From Rheinheimera sp. (GTDB lineage Bacteria; Pseudomonadota; Gammaproteobacteria; Enterobacterales; Alteromonadaceae), in the NCBI GenBank assembly GCA_008015325.1, contig SSFI01000014.1:62001-126000 (forward strand): a stretch of DNA of 64,000 nucleotides, read 5' to 3'. The notes beneath the pieces were generated by a model. The model did no database searches. It worked only from the letters and a program-made list of their open reading frames with translations, and was not told where the DNA came from. Shown here in pieces: positions 27,400-35,611 of this stretch (within the stretch, counting starts at the first letter, position 1; each line of letters opens with the position of its first letter). Position numbers and translations under genes: made by a program.

Positions 27400-28706
27400 A
27401 GCGGTAACTCCAGCGTCACAGCCAGGCCACCGAGCGCCGAGCGGCCAAGCGCCAACGTGCCCTGATGCAGCAGGGCGATATCCTGCACTATGGCAAGGCC
27501 AAGCCCGCTGCCGGGCTGCCCCGACTGATGCCGGTCTCCGCCCACCCGATAAAAACGTTCAAACACGCGCGCATATTCCTCTGGTGCTATCCCGGGGCCC
27601 GAATCCTCGACCAATAACCGGGCCTTTTGGCCATCCTGCTGCAGCGTCAGCTGAATGTGGCCTTGCTCCGGTGTGTATTTGCTGGCGTTACCAAGCAGAT
27701 TCACCACCAATAATTTTAAGGCAAAAGCATCACCTTCCAGCCACACTGATTCGTCCCCTTCCAGCGCAATCTGTTGTTGTCTGCGTTCGATTTGCGGGTA
27801 CAAGTCTATCACCACTTCCCGGCACAAGGCGGCAAAATCCAATCGTTGTAATTTGGCAGAAAAATGTGCCGGATTGGTACGGTTCAGCAGCATGATCTGT
27901 TCAATCAACGCGCTCATCCGGCTGACACCATCCTGCAAGGCCGGCATGATCCGATCCGGATCGGCAAGGCCCGCTTCCTGCCAGCGCTGCTGCGCGTTAT
28001 GTAAATTAACCTGTAATACGGCCAAAGGCGTGCGCAGTTCATGTGCTACATCGGCGGCAAAGCGTTTTTCTCTGGCAAAAGCATCATCAAGCCGCGCCAG
28101 CAGCTGATTGGTGCCGCTTAACACCGGGTCCAGCTCTGTCGGTGTCTGCTCGAGCTGTAACGGCGTTAAATCATCGGCTTTTTTCTGTGTCAGCTGGCGT
28201 GTCAGCTCCAGTAATGGTTTTAAACCACGGCCGACCAGCAGCCAAATCAAGAGCGCCTGCAGCGGCAGACTCAGCACCACCGGATAAATCGACGCCAGCA
28301 CCACCTGATCCGACAGTGCCAGCCGGTCCTGCAGCGGCTGCGCCACTATCACCGTCAAATCATCGATGCTCTGGCGAAAAGTTTGCCAGCGTTTGCCGGC
28401 AAAGTTTTGCTCACTGTAGCCGTCGGCGGCACTTAACAAAGTTTCGGGGGTTTGTGCACTGTGATAGACCAGCTGACCGCCTTGCCATAACTGAATGGCG
28501 TTGGCTTCCGCCAGCGTCGACGTGCTGTGCGGGTCGTCCGGTAAATAAGGTGCCAAAACACTGGCGGCTAAGGCTTTGAGGTCATCATCAAACAGTTTTT
28601 GCGCCTGAGCACTGCTTAAGCGATAACTTTGCAGCGCGGCTAAAAAACTGGTCAGCGTCAGTAAGGCGATTAATAAAGTCACCAGATAACGCCGGATCGA
28701 AGTCAT
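27390..28706 (-). CDS. Sensor histidine kinase, PmrB/QseC-like
   Basis: A 438-residue sensor kinase. Transmembrane helix 1 covers about residues 8-28, the periplasmic sensor 29-138 and helix 2 139-158. A short HAMP-like linker, the dimerisation box FAADVAHELRTPL with phospho-acceptor His222, and an HATPase domain (VNLLGNASKYTPE, DSGPGIAPEE, GSGLGLAIV) follow. The architecture matches the QseC/PmrB group. No ExxE iron-binding motif, as in PmrB, is visible in the periplasmic part, so the signal is unknown. It overlaps the response regulator by 4 bases and belongs to the ten-gene cluster. Confidence 0.93.
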   Translation of the reverse strand: MTSIRRYLVTLLIALLTLTSFLAALQSYRLSSAQAQKLFDDDLKALAASVLAPYLPDDPHSTSTLAEANAIQLWQGGQLVYHSAQTPETLLSAADGYSEQNFAGKRWQTFRQSIDDLTVIVAQPLQDRLALSDQVVLASIYPVVLSLPLQALLIWLLVGRGLKPLLELTRQLTQKKADDLTPLQLEQTPTELDPVLSGTNQLLARLDDAFAREKRFAADVAHELRTPLAVLQVNLHNAQQRWQEAGLADPDRIMPALQDGVSRMSALIEQIMLLNRTNPAHFSAKLQRLDFAALCREVVIDLYPQIERRQQQIALEGDESVWLEGDAFALKLLVVNLLGNASKYTPEQGHIQLTLQQDGQKARLLVEDSGPGIAPEEYARVFERFYRVGGDRHQSGQPGSGLGLAIVQDIALLHQGTLALGRSALGGLAVTLELPLCH

Positions 28707-29362
28707 GCCACGCTCACACTGTAACCGACGCCACGCACGGTTTTGATAAAGTCTTTTGGCAGTTTTTTGCGTAAATTCGATATATGCACTTCCAGCGCGT
28801 TGCTAGCAACTTCTTCGCCCCAGGCATACAAACTGGCTTCAATCTGCTCGCGGGTTTTAATGCGGCCAGCCGACTCCAGCAACAGTTTCAGCAGCACGTA
28901 TTCGCGCCGTGACAAAGTTAAAGTTTCACCGTCGACCTGCACCTGATGAGCGCTGCTGTCGAGCACCACCGGGCCTACAGTGATGAGATGGCTGCTGGCG
29001 GTGCCTAGCCGGCGCTCAATCACGCGCAGACGGGCAAAGAGTTCAGGTAAAGCGAAGGGTTTGACCAGATAATCGTCGGCGCCTAAATCCAGACCGCGGA
29101 TGCGGTCGTCAACGCCATCGCGTGCGGTCAGCACCAGTACCGGCAAACGCGGGAATTTATGCCGGGTTTGTTTTAATACATCGAGGCCATCCATATCCGG
29201 CAGGCCTAAATCCAGCACCACAGCGTCACAATCGCCGCTACGAATACTGGACAGGGCTGCCGCCCCAGTGCTGACATGGTTGACGGCAAAGCCCTGTGAG
29301 CTCAGCGCCAGCTGCACACCTTGCGCCAGCGCCTGATCGTCTTCAACTAACAGTACCCGCAT
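28703..29362 (-). CDS. OmpR-family response regulator, PmrA/QseB-like
   Basis: A 219-residue two-domain regulator. The receiver domain carries the acidic pocket E7-D8-D9, phosphorylation site D51 (VVLDLGLPDMDG) and VLTARDGVDDRI. A winged-helix DNA-binding domain at about residues 125-219 includes LSRREYVLLKLLLE and TVRGVGYSV. PmrA/QseB proteins recognise direct YTTAAK repeats, and exactly such boxes occur before the first gene of this cluster and before the LtaS-like gene. The cluster is therefore probably autoregulated. It pairs with the overlapping kinase gene. Confidence 0.93.
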   Translation of the reverse strand: MRVLLVEDDQALAQGVQLALSSQGFAVNHVSTGAAALSSIRSGDCDAVVLDLGLPDMDGLDVLKQTRHKFPRLPVLVLTARDGVDDRIRGLDLGADDYLVKPFALPELFARLRVIERRLGTASSHLITVGPVVLDSSAHQVQVDGETLTLSRREYVLLKLLLESAGRIKTREQIEASLYAWGEEVASNALEVHISNLRKKLPKDFIKTVRGVGYSVSVA

Positions 29363-29391
29363 CCCTTCTCCACACTTTGGTTCAATTTCAG

Positions 29392-30039
29392 TTATTTTTT
29401 CAGCTTTTTCTGCACCTTGGCCAGCAAGTTCGCAATTTCCTGCTGCCGGCCGGCATCAGCGCTTTCGCGGCCCGGCCGTGGCGCGGCGGCCTTGGCAATT
29501 TCAAGATAACGCAAAGCCTGTGCCCAGTCGCGTTTTCCTGCTAAATAATCGGCGTAAAAGTAGTTTGGATCAATCCCTTGCGGGTTTTGCTCCAGCGCTT
29601 TTAACAGCAATTCTTTGGCTTTTTTGTTGTCACCAAAACCAATAGGCCAGCCCGGCACTTTAGAATACAACACGCCCAGACTGGTGTAGGCCGAGCCTTG
29701 CAGCGCGGTCGGGTCCAGTGTGATCGCCTGCTCTAAATCGGCTTTGGAAGCTTCGGCCACTGACAAAGCACCTAAGCCGCCTTTGGCATTGGCATAACTC
29801 GACTTGATAATCCCGCGCCAAATCAGCGCTTCAGCTTTATCCGGATTGCTGCTGACGACTTTGTCCGCGGCAGCCAGTAACTCCGCAAAAGCTTTTTCAC
29901 GGTCATCTTCCGGCAGCGCATAGTTCACTTCAGCCCAGCGGTCCTGCAGCGGTTTGATATCCGCCAGCACGTCGGCCAATACGCTGGAGCTCAGCAGCAA
30001 GGTCACTGCAGCGAATAAAGATTTGATCTGTGTTTTCAT
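29392..30039 (-). CDS. Secreted TPR-containing protein
   Basis: A 215-residue protein with a Sec signal (SLFAAVTLLLSSSVLA, cleavage near residue 22) and helical repeats of TPR type: KAEALIWRGIIKSSYAN, DLEQAITLDPTALQGSAYTSLGVLY and AKELLLKALEQNPQG. It should lie in the periplasm as a scaffold for protein contacts. Its position between the SDR and the response regulator (gaps of 4 and 29 bases) places it inside the ten-gene operon. No enzymatic motif is visible and its partner is unknown. Confidence 0.82.
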   Translation of the reverse strand: MKTQIKSLFAAVTLLLSSSVLADVLADIKPLQDRWAEVNYALPEDDREKAFAELLAAADKVVSSNPDKAEALIWRGIIKSSYANAKGGLGALSVAEASKADLEQAITLDPTALQGSAYTSLGVLYSKVPGWPIGFGDNKKAKELLLKALEQNPQGIDPNYFYADYLAGKRDWAQALRYLEIAKAAAPRPGRESADAGRQQEIANLLAKVQKKLKK

Positions 30040-30043
30040 GGGA

Positions 30044-30847
30044 TTAAGCCTCTGAATGAGAAAGTTGTGCGTAACGACGGATCACAGCCAGTTTGGCGGC
30101 CAGTGCTTTGTCGACAATACCGGGGAAAATCGCATTGACCCGGACGAATAATTGCTCAGGCCAGCCGACAAAACACCGCGCCTGCCCTTGCTGAATTTGC
30201 TGCAACAGAGCGACGGCCACCAGCTGTGGGCTGTCACTGTGATTGCCAAGCTCCTGGTTCATCGCCACTACTGCATCGCTGTTAATGGCGGTATCGGTGG
30301 CTCGTGGTGCGAAGTACAACACCTGCACGCCTGTGTCGGCGAGCTCGCGTTTCAGTGCTTCGGTAAAACCGCGCAGGCCAAATTTGCTGGCGCTGTAACC
30401 GCTAAAACCCGGATAGCCAATGCTGCCAAAAGCCGAACCGACATTGACAATCATCGCCTGAGCTTTGCGCTGCAATTCCGGCAATAAGGTTTGCGTCAGT
30501 AACATTGGCATTAACAGGTTAGTGCCAAGCTGTGCGGCGTAATCCTGCTGCGCCACCAGACCAAACTGGCTGATACCGGCGTTGTTAATCAGCACATCAA
30601 TCCCCTGCAGCTCGCGGACGAAGGTCAGCAGATGCTGCCGGTCTTCTTCTTCGGTCAAATCTGCGCTGAAGGTCTGATGGTCGGCCGGATATTTGCTGAC
30701 TAACTCTGCCTGCAGTGCCGCCAGGCGCGTGGTATTGCGCGCCACCAGCACTAAACGGGCACCAGCGGCTGCGAGCTCGAGCGCTATCGCCTGACCGATG
30801 CCACCACTGGCACCGGTCAATAACACCGTTTTGCCCTTGAGGTTCAT
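30044..30847 (-). CDS. Short-chain dehydrogenase/reductase
   Basis: A 267-residue SDR. The nucleotide-binding TGASGGIGQAIALEL lies at residues ~12-26, NNAGISQFG near residue 88, and the catalytic YSASKFGLRGF follows around residue 150, with the serine in VNVGSAFGSIG. It should reduce a carbonyl or oxidise an alcohol with NAD(P)H. The ATG overlaps the stop of the haem-oxygenase-like gene by one base. With the acyl ligase and the putative diiron protein it forms an enzyme set consistent with processing a fatty-acyl substrate. That link is inference. Confidence 0.9.
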   Translation of the reverse strand: MNLKGKTVLLTGASGGIGQAIALELAAAGARLVLVARNTTRLAALQAELVSKYPADHQTFSADLTEEEDRQHLLTFVRELQGIDVLINNAGISQFGLVAQQDYAAQLGTNLLMPMLLTQTLLPELQRKAQAMIVNVGSAFGSIGYPGFSGYSASKFGLRGFTEALKRELADTGVQVLYFAPRATDTAINSDAVVAMNQELGNHSDSPQLVAVALLQQIQQGQARCFVGWPEQLFVRVNAIFPGIVDKALAAKLAVIRRYAQLSHSEA

Positions 30848-31542
30848 TACACCGCCTCCGCTGTCGCTGCAACAGCCAGTTTGGCAATGCCATGCTCTGG
30901 TGTCAGGGTGCGGAAAATGTCGCCATACAAGCGATAGAAACGCTTCGCCGCATGGATAATCACCGCCTGATCGGCCGGGTCGTCGATTTTATCCATCAGA
31001 TTTTCATAGAATTTAATATGGTCCTGGTCCAGCGCTCCGTGCGATGTCAGGTAGCTGAACGCCGATTTTGGTAACTGCAGTTTAGTGGCGATGGTTTCGG
31101 CCGCATTTTCTGCCAGCGCTGTCGACGTGCCTTCGAGCACCAGCACCATGCCAAAAAAGCCCACCGGATTGATACGACGCACTGTGTCATAGGCATAAGC
31201 GACCATCATCTCCGTGGCGAAAGACGGCGTGCTGCGACGGGCCATTTCTTTGTCATAACCACTGCGTTTGATGTCGTTTAAAATCCACTCCTGGTGGCCT
31301 AATTCTTCTTCGATATATTCCGCCACGGCTTCGCGCAGCCATTCTTTTGATTCAGGTAATAAAGCACCGACGCTCATCAGCAGCGGCACTGTATGTTTGA
31401 CGTGATGATAAGCCTGGGTCAGAAACGCCACATAATCGTCGCGGCTGATGTCACCATGAAAACAACGGGCGATGATTGGCGCACCCAGCAGATACTGACG
31501 GTCTTGTTCGGTCGCTTGCAATAAAGTCTGGTAAAAGCTCAT
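30847..31542 (-). CDS. Haem-oxygenase-like (TenA/PqqC-fold) putative diiron protein
   Basis: A 231-residue all-helical protein of the iron-containing redox-enzyme group with the TenA/PqqC/haem-oxygenase-like fold. Candidate metal ligands fit the helical diiron oxidase pattern: E79-x3-H83 (EELGHQEW), E137 (VLEGTS), H168, and D172/H175 (HGALDQDHIKFYENL). Relatives such as UndA and CADD oxidise fatty acids or other small molecules with oxygen. A TenA-type hydrolase is less likely because the aminopyrimidine-site residues are not apparent. It sits between acyl ligase and SDR in the operon, suggesting an acyl or polyketide-like substrate. The ATG is preceded by CGGAG. Confidence 0.8.
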   Translation of the reverse strand: MSFYQTLLQATEQDRQYLLGAPIIARCFHGDISRDDYVAFLTQAYHHVKHTVPLLMSVGALLPESKEWLREAVAEYIEEELGHQEWILNDIKRSGYDKEMARRSTPSFATEMMVAYAYDTVRRINPVGFFGMVLVLEGTSTALAENAAETIATKLQLPKSAFSYLTSHGALDQDHIKFYENLMDKIDDPADQAVIIHAAKRFYRLYGDIFRTLTPEHGIAKLAVAATAEAV

Positions 31543-31590
31543 AAATCACTCCGATACAGCGGTTTTCCGCAAAAAATTGGGTTCAGTGTT

Positions 31591-33075
31591 TCAGTCAGCC
31601 GGATACAGTGCTGCTATCTGCTGTTGATAAGTTTGCATAATGGCGGCGCGGCGTGGCCGGCCATTGCTGGTTAAAGTGCCCTCAAGCTGTGACAAAGCGG
31701 TGCTCAGGCGGTGATAACGCGCCACCCGCGCATAATCAGGCAATTGCTGATTGACCCAGTCGATATAAGCGCTGAGCTGGGCGTCGCTGACCGTTGGCGC
31801 GGCGTAGAGCACGGCCACACAATAGGGTTTGGCATCGCCACACAGCACGGCCTGTTGCACCAGACCGGTTTTGGTCAACTCGCTTTCCACCCATTCCGGT
31901 GAAATATTGCGGCCAAAACTTGAGATCAATAAGTTGTTGCGCCGGCCCAGAATTTGTAAATCACCAGCGTCAGTCCACTGACCTAAATCGCCGGTGGCCA
32001 CCCATTCATTGCCTTGCGCTGCGGGCTGACCGAGATACCCCAAAAACGGTGTTCTGACCTGAATTTCGCCTTGCTCAATCCGCACTTCCAGATGAGGCAG
32101 CGGTTTGCCGGTGCTTTGTAATTCATCATCTGTGGCGTGCGCGGCATCGACACTGCAAAGTGCGACGACAGAGCCACATTCACTTAAGCCATACCCCTGA
32201 TAAACCGGCAATTTCAGCGCTGCAGCCTGACGCAAGGTATCTACCGCCACTTTGGCGCCACCGACCGCAATAAACTGCAGACTTGCCGGCACAGACCAGC
32301 CTTTTAACGCCGCCTGCACTAACAATTGCAGTAATTCCGGCACCAGAATGAGGCTATTGGGCTGGGTTTGACTGATAAGGCCCAGCAATTGCTGCGGGTT
32401 CGCCAGACTGCTGCCGGCAAAACCACGGCCGGCATCCGGCATCAGCAGCACTTCACCACCGGCTAATAACGGCGCATAGACACCGGCGATGTTTTCCAGC
32501 AGTAAAGACAGCGGCAGCAGGCATAAATGCCGCGGTTGGCTGTGCGCCTGCAGTTTGGGGGCAATCCGCGTGACCAGGCTTTGCGCGGTATTCAGCTGAG
32601 TTTGTGCCGACAGACACACACCTTTAGGCTGACCGGTTGAACCTGAGGTAAAAGTAATTTTTTGCGTGCCAGCCGGCACTGGCAACGCTTGTTGTCGCAC
32701 TGCGGTTGGGGTCTGGTACAGATAAAAACTGCGGCAGCGGCCACGTAAAGTCAGGCCAAGCTGCTGTGCCCAGGCTGAGGGCACTTCGCGGTCCGACAAT
32801 AAAAACTCCGGACCCACCGCGTTTAACACATGCGTTAACTGGCCCTCGCTGGCAAACAGCGGCAGCGGCACCAATAACTGCTGGCTATTGAGGCAGGCAA
32901 TATCCAACAACACCCAGTCCAGACTGGTATCAGCCCATAACACCAAGCGGCGGGCGGACAGGTCAGTTAATAATTGCTGCCACTCCATTACAGCTGCTTC
33001 GATAGCGCTTTGATTTAATGATTGCCCGGTGACTAAATCGGTCAGACTGGCACTGGCAGGGACATTAAACTGCAT
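31591..33075 (-). CDS. AMP-dependent acyl/fatty acid ligase
   Basis: A 494-residue adenylate-forming enzyme (ANL superfamily). The ATP-binding loop ITFTSGSTGQPKGVCLS is near residue 140, and YQGYGLSECGSV near residue 295. ATGDLGQWTDAGDLQILGRRNNLLIS is near residue 365. The expected lysine-containing A10 stretch at the C terminus is less clear (LEGTLTSNGRPRRAAI). It should activate a carboxylic acid as an acyl-adenylate and load CoA or another acceptor. Its gene is 11 bases from the thermostable-hemolysin-family gene and shares its transcript. An AAGGAG site precedes the ATG. Confidence 0.88.
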   Translation of the reverse strand: MQFNVPASASLTDLVTGQSLNQSAIEAAVMEWQQLLTDLSARRLVLWADTSLDWVLLDIACLNSQQLLVPLPLFASEGQLTHVLNAVGPEFLLSDREVPSAWAQQLGLTLRGRCRSFYLYQTPTAVRQQALPVPAGTQKITFTSGSTGQPKGVCLSAQTQLNTAQSLVTRIAPKLQAHSQPRHLCLLPLSLLLENIAGVYAPLLAGGEVLLMPDAGRGFAGSSLANPQQLLGLISQTQPNSLILVPELLQLLVQAALKGWSVPASLQFIAVGGAKVAVDTLRQAAALKLPVYQGYGLSECGSVVALCSVDAAHATDDELQSTGKPLPHLEVRIEQGEIQVRTPFLGYLGQPAAQGNEWVATGDLGQWTDAGDLQILGRRNNLLISSFGRNISPEWVESELTKTGLVQQAVLCGDAKPYCVAVLYAAPTVSDAQLSAYIDWVNQQLPDYARVARYHRLSTALSQLEGTLTSNGRPRRAAIMQTYQQQIAALYPAD

Positions 33076-33086
33076 GATGCGACTCC

Positions 33087-33809
33087 TTAATGACCCGCTT
33101 GTTCAGACAAACTGGCGCCTGCGCTTTGCAGCAAAGGCAGAAAACCACTGAGCATTTGTTGTAACTGCGGCTTGGCCATAATCAGCTGATAAGCCGCCGC
33201 TAAATCCAGTTGGCAAACCTGCGGATGACGCTGGTAATAGCTGCCCCAATCGGCAGCAGCATCGCCTAACCGGCTTGGATCGCCTTCAGCCAGCACGTTT
33301 AACTGCAGACCATGACGGCTTAACATCGACATCACGGTCGGTGTGGCGCAGCACACCAGATGACGATAGCCCTGCTGATACAGCGCCACAGCCATGGCGA
33401 TAAAGAGTAATAAGGTTTGTTGCCGGCCACTGGCGTACAGATTGCCAATCTCGGCAACCTGAGCACGCTGGGTCTGAATACCGGCACTGGAAAGCACTGT
33501 GCAGATGTCTGCATCAAGGTATTGCTCAACAAAAAGACGTGGCGCTAAACCACTGCGGATACCGAGCACCGCCTGCCACTGACCGTGCAGTGTGACCGCC
33601 AGCAAGTGCGGCATAAAATGACTGATGCGGGCGTCATAGGCTGCGGCAAAACCGCCGGCGATGAATTGCTCCAGACTGTGACGACCAGCGTGATTGCGGT
33701 CGCACCACAACAGCTGGGCCTGGGATGACTCGGTACGCTCAGACTGGCTATCTTTCAAAGCCAGAGGGGGCAGGTATTCAACCGGGGACAGCGTTACAGC
33801 AGCAGTCAT
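33087..33809 (-). CDS. Thermostable-hemolysin (delta-VPH) family protein, GNAT-like
   Basis: A 240-residue protein of the thermostable hemolysin family described from Vibrio (delta-VPH). Typical stretches are QFIAGGFAAAYDARISHFMPHLLAV, GIRSGLAPRLFVEQYLD and VAEIGNLYASGRQQTLLLFIAMA. The predicted fold is like acyl- or acetyltransferases and autoinducer synthases, so the 'hemolysin' label may reflect an indirect lytic product rather than a pore. No signal peptide is present. It is the first gene of the ten-gene cluster, just downstream of the PmrA-type box, with a GAGAGG ribosome site. The acyl ligase follows 11 bases later, suggesting that it uses an activated acyl group. Confidence 0.82.
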   Translation of the reverse strand: MTAAVTLSPVEYLPPLALKDSQSERTESSQAQLLWCDRNHAGRHSLEQFIAGGFAAAYDARISHFMPHLLAVTLHGQWQAVLGIRSGLAPRLFVEQYLDADICTVLSSAGIQTQRAQVAEIGNLYASGRQQTLLLFIAMAVALYQQGYRHLVCCATPTVMSMLSRHGLQLNVLAEGDPSRLGDAAADWGSYYQRHPQVCQLDLAAAYQLIMAKPQLQQMLSGFLPLLQSAGASLSEQAGH

Positions 33810-33860
33810 TTCAACCTCTCCACAGGTCTTCTTTGATGATGCTGATTCTGGCGGGGGAAA

Positions 33861-33877
33861 CTTAAAGCAACCTTAAG
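33861..33877 (-). promoter_or_regulatory. PmrA-type box before the ten-gene operon
   Basis: On the minus strand it reads CTTAAG-GTTGC-TTTAAG, a full YTTAAK-N5-YTTAAK match 52 bases before the ATG of the hemolysin-family gene. A further TTAAGG half-site follows at 33883-33888 on the plus strand. The operon encodes a PmrA/QseB-like regulator, so autoregulation is likely. Confidence 0.78.
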
Positions 33878-33955
33878 GTTAATTAAGGTTGCTATATTTA
33901 TAGATAAATTAAACTAACTAATTGAAATGAAAAAAATTTTATTTCAAATAAAAGA

Positions 33956-34393
33956 TTAGCCGCCAAAAATTAACTGCCAGAATGACGGGCTTCTTTCTTT
34001 GTGATATTGCTTTTTCAGCGCATCAACTTCGCCCAGCAGTTGTTTGGCTTTGTCGAGATCCTGTTCAGCCAGCGCGCCTTGTACTAACACTAATTGCGTG
34101 GCGACTTTATCCAGCCCTTGCTGAAACAGCTGTTGTTTTTCCGGCGCAAAATGATAAGCCTGCACCGAGGCGGTTAAATCAAGCAGTGCCTGTACTTTGG
34201 TTTGCATAGCTGGCACATCAGTCGCCTGCATCGCCTGCTTAAAATTCAGTCCCATCTGTTTCATTGTCGCTTCGACATCTGTGGTCGCTGCGACTGTGCT
34301 TGCGACCGGCTCTTCGGCCAATACCGGTGCTGGTTGCATTAAAAGCCCATTGAGAAATACCAAGGTACAAGAATAAAACTGCAGCCCTTTCAT
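33956..34393 (-). CDS. cybC: Cytochrome b562 family protein
   Basis: A 145-residue periplasmic four-helix haem protein. A signal peptide ends near LAEE (residue ~28). The b562 ligands are present at matching positions: Met44 in DVEATMKQMG, corresponding to Met7 of E. coli cytochrome b562, and His131 in KKQYHKE, corresponding to His102. The family carries a non-covalent haem and acts as a small electron carrier of uncertain partner. It lies upstream of the ten-gene operon on the same strand, separated by 146 bases holding the PmrA-type box. A CGGAG site precedes the ATG. Confidence 0.82.
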   Translation of the reverse strand: MKGLQFYSCTLVFLNGLLMQPAPVLAEEPVASTVAATTDVEATMKQMGLNFKQAMQATDVPAMQTKVQALLDLTASVQAYHFAPEKQQLFQQGLDKVATQLVLVQGALAEQDLDKAKQLLGEVDALKKQYHKERSPSFWQLIFGG

Positions 34394-34515
34394 AACTACT
34401 ACTCCGAAAAATGGTGCGCCAGTTTAGCACAGTTGTTTGCTCTGTTGCCTCAAAGGGGCGGATTGGCTAGACTACGGCGGTTTTTTCCGACGTTAATCAA
34501 AGTGAGAGAGCAGCC

Positions 34516-35226
34516 ATGGGCGCGCAATGGAAATCCAAACACAAAGCTGATGCCGCAGCGGCAAAAGGCAAACTTTTTACCAAACTGGCAAAAGAAGTCA
34601 TGGTCGCGGCGCGCAATGGTGCAGATCCGGCAATGAACGCCAAACTGCGCATGGCGATTGAAGCCTCACGTAAAGCCTCAATGCCAAAAGAAACGCTGGA
34701 ACGTGCCATTAAAAAAGGCGCAGGCTTACTCGATGGCCCGGTCAACTACGAACACGTGGTTTACGAAGGTTTCGCGCCGCATCAGGTGCCGGTGATTGTC
34801 GAATGTCTGACCGACAACAAAAACCGCTCTGCGCAGAGTATGCGCATTTTGTTCCGCAAAGGTCAGCTCGGTTCATCTGGCTCTGTGTCATGGGATTTCA
34901 AACGCTTAGGTCAGATTGACGCTTCACCGGTTAACGCCGATGCCGACATTGAAATGGCGGCCATTGAAGCCGGTGCGCAGGATTTCGAACCCGGCGAAGA
35001 CGGTGATGCAGTGTTTTACACTGAAATGACTGACCTGGACCTGGTGGCCAAAGCCCTGCCTGAATTTGGTTTTACCGTGTCAGCCGCCAAGCTGATTTAT
35101 AAACCCAACAACCCGCTCAGCATGTCATCACTGTCGGCCGAAGCTTTGGCCGAAGTTGAACACTTCCTCGAAGCCATTGAAGATGATGACGACGTCCAAC
35201 ACGTTTATGTTGGCCTTGGCGAATAA
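34516..35226 (+). CDS. YebC/PmpR-family DNA-binding protein
   Basis: A 236-residue member of the YebC/PmpR/TACO1 family. The N-terminal [28 protein letters not shown] and [33 protein letters not shown] near the C terminus are conserved family elements. Members act as transcriptional regulators and, according to recent work, in translation of difficult sequences. This protein begins MGAQWKSK rather than the common MAGHSKW, which places it in the YeeN-like subgroup. A terminator follows immediately. Confidence 0.9.
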   Translation: MGAQWKSKHKADAAAAKGKLFTKLAKEVMVAARNGADPAMNAKLRMAIEASRKASMPKETLERAIKKGAGLLDGPVNYEHVVYEGFAPHQVPVIVECLTDNKNRSAQSMRILFRKGQLGSSGSVSWDFKRLGQIDASPVNADADIEMAAIEAGAQDFEPGEDGDAVFYTEMTDLDLVAKALPEFGFTVSAAKLIYKPNNPLSMSSLSAEALAEVEHFLEAIEDDDDVQHVYVGLGE

Positions 35227-35240
35227 GCCTGCTCTGAGTA

Positions 35241-35268
35241 AAAAACCGCCTGTTGGCGGTTTTTTTTC
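35241..35268 (+). terminator. Rho-independent terminator after the YebC-family gene
   Basis: Stem AAAAACCGCC / GGCGGTTTTT with a TGTT loop and an eight-base T-run. It overlaps the convergent azlD end. Confidence 0.92.
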
Positions 35269-35611
35269 AGACCAAAAGCGCCAATACCGACACCAGTCCA
35301 AACACACCAACACCGGCGCAGACCGGCCAGCCGAGTGAACGGGTACGGCGCCAGACCAATACTGTCACCACACTGGCCAGCACTGTCGCCAGCCAGCCGC
35401 TGGCGGTTTCGCTGACCGGGATCAGCGACACGCCGAGCATCGCGGCAATCATGGTCGGGGCCAGCACTGTGAGCCACAGCGGCATCGCCTCACCCTGGCG
35501 CACCGGGTCACGCCGGCGTAAATGACGCTTCATCCACAGCAACGGCAACATCCGCAGCAACAAAGTGCCTACGGCACAAGCCAGTAAAGTCAGCCAAATC
35601 TCAGTGCTCAT
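35267..35611 (-). CDS. azlD: AzlD-family branched-chain amino acid transport subunit
   Basis: A 114-residue membrane protein with about four helices, the small subunit of AzlCD-type exporters. STEIWLTLLACAVGTLLLRMLPLLWM and APTMIAAMLGVSLIP are typical. The start MSTEIWL (35611) overlaps the end of azlC, indicating coupling. AzlCD complexes export branched-chain amino acids or analogues. Confidence 0.88.
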   Translation of the reverse strand: MSTEIWLTLLACAVGTLLLRMLPLLWMKRHLRRRDPVRQGEAMPLWLTVLAPTMIAAMLGVSLIPVSETASGWLATVLASVVTVLVWRRTRSLGWPVCAGVGVFGLVSVLALLV

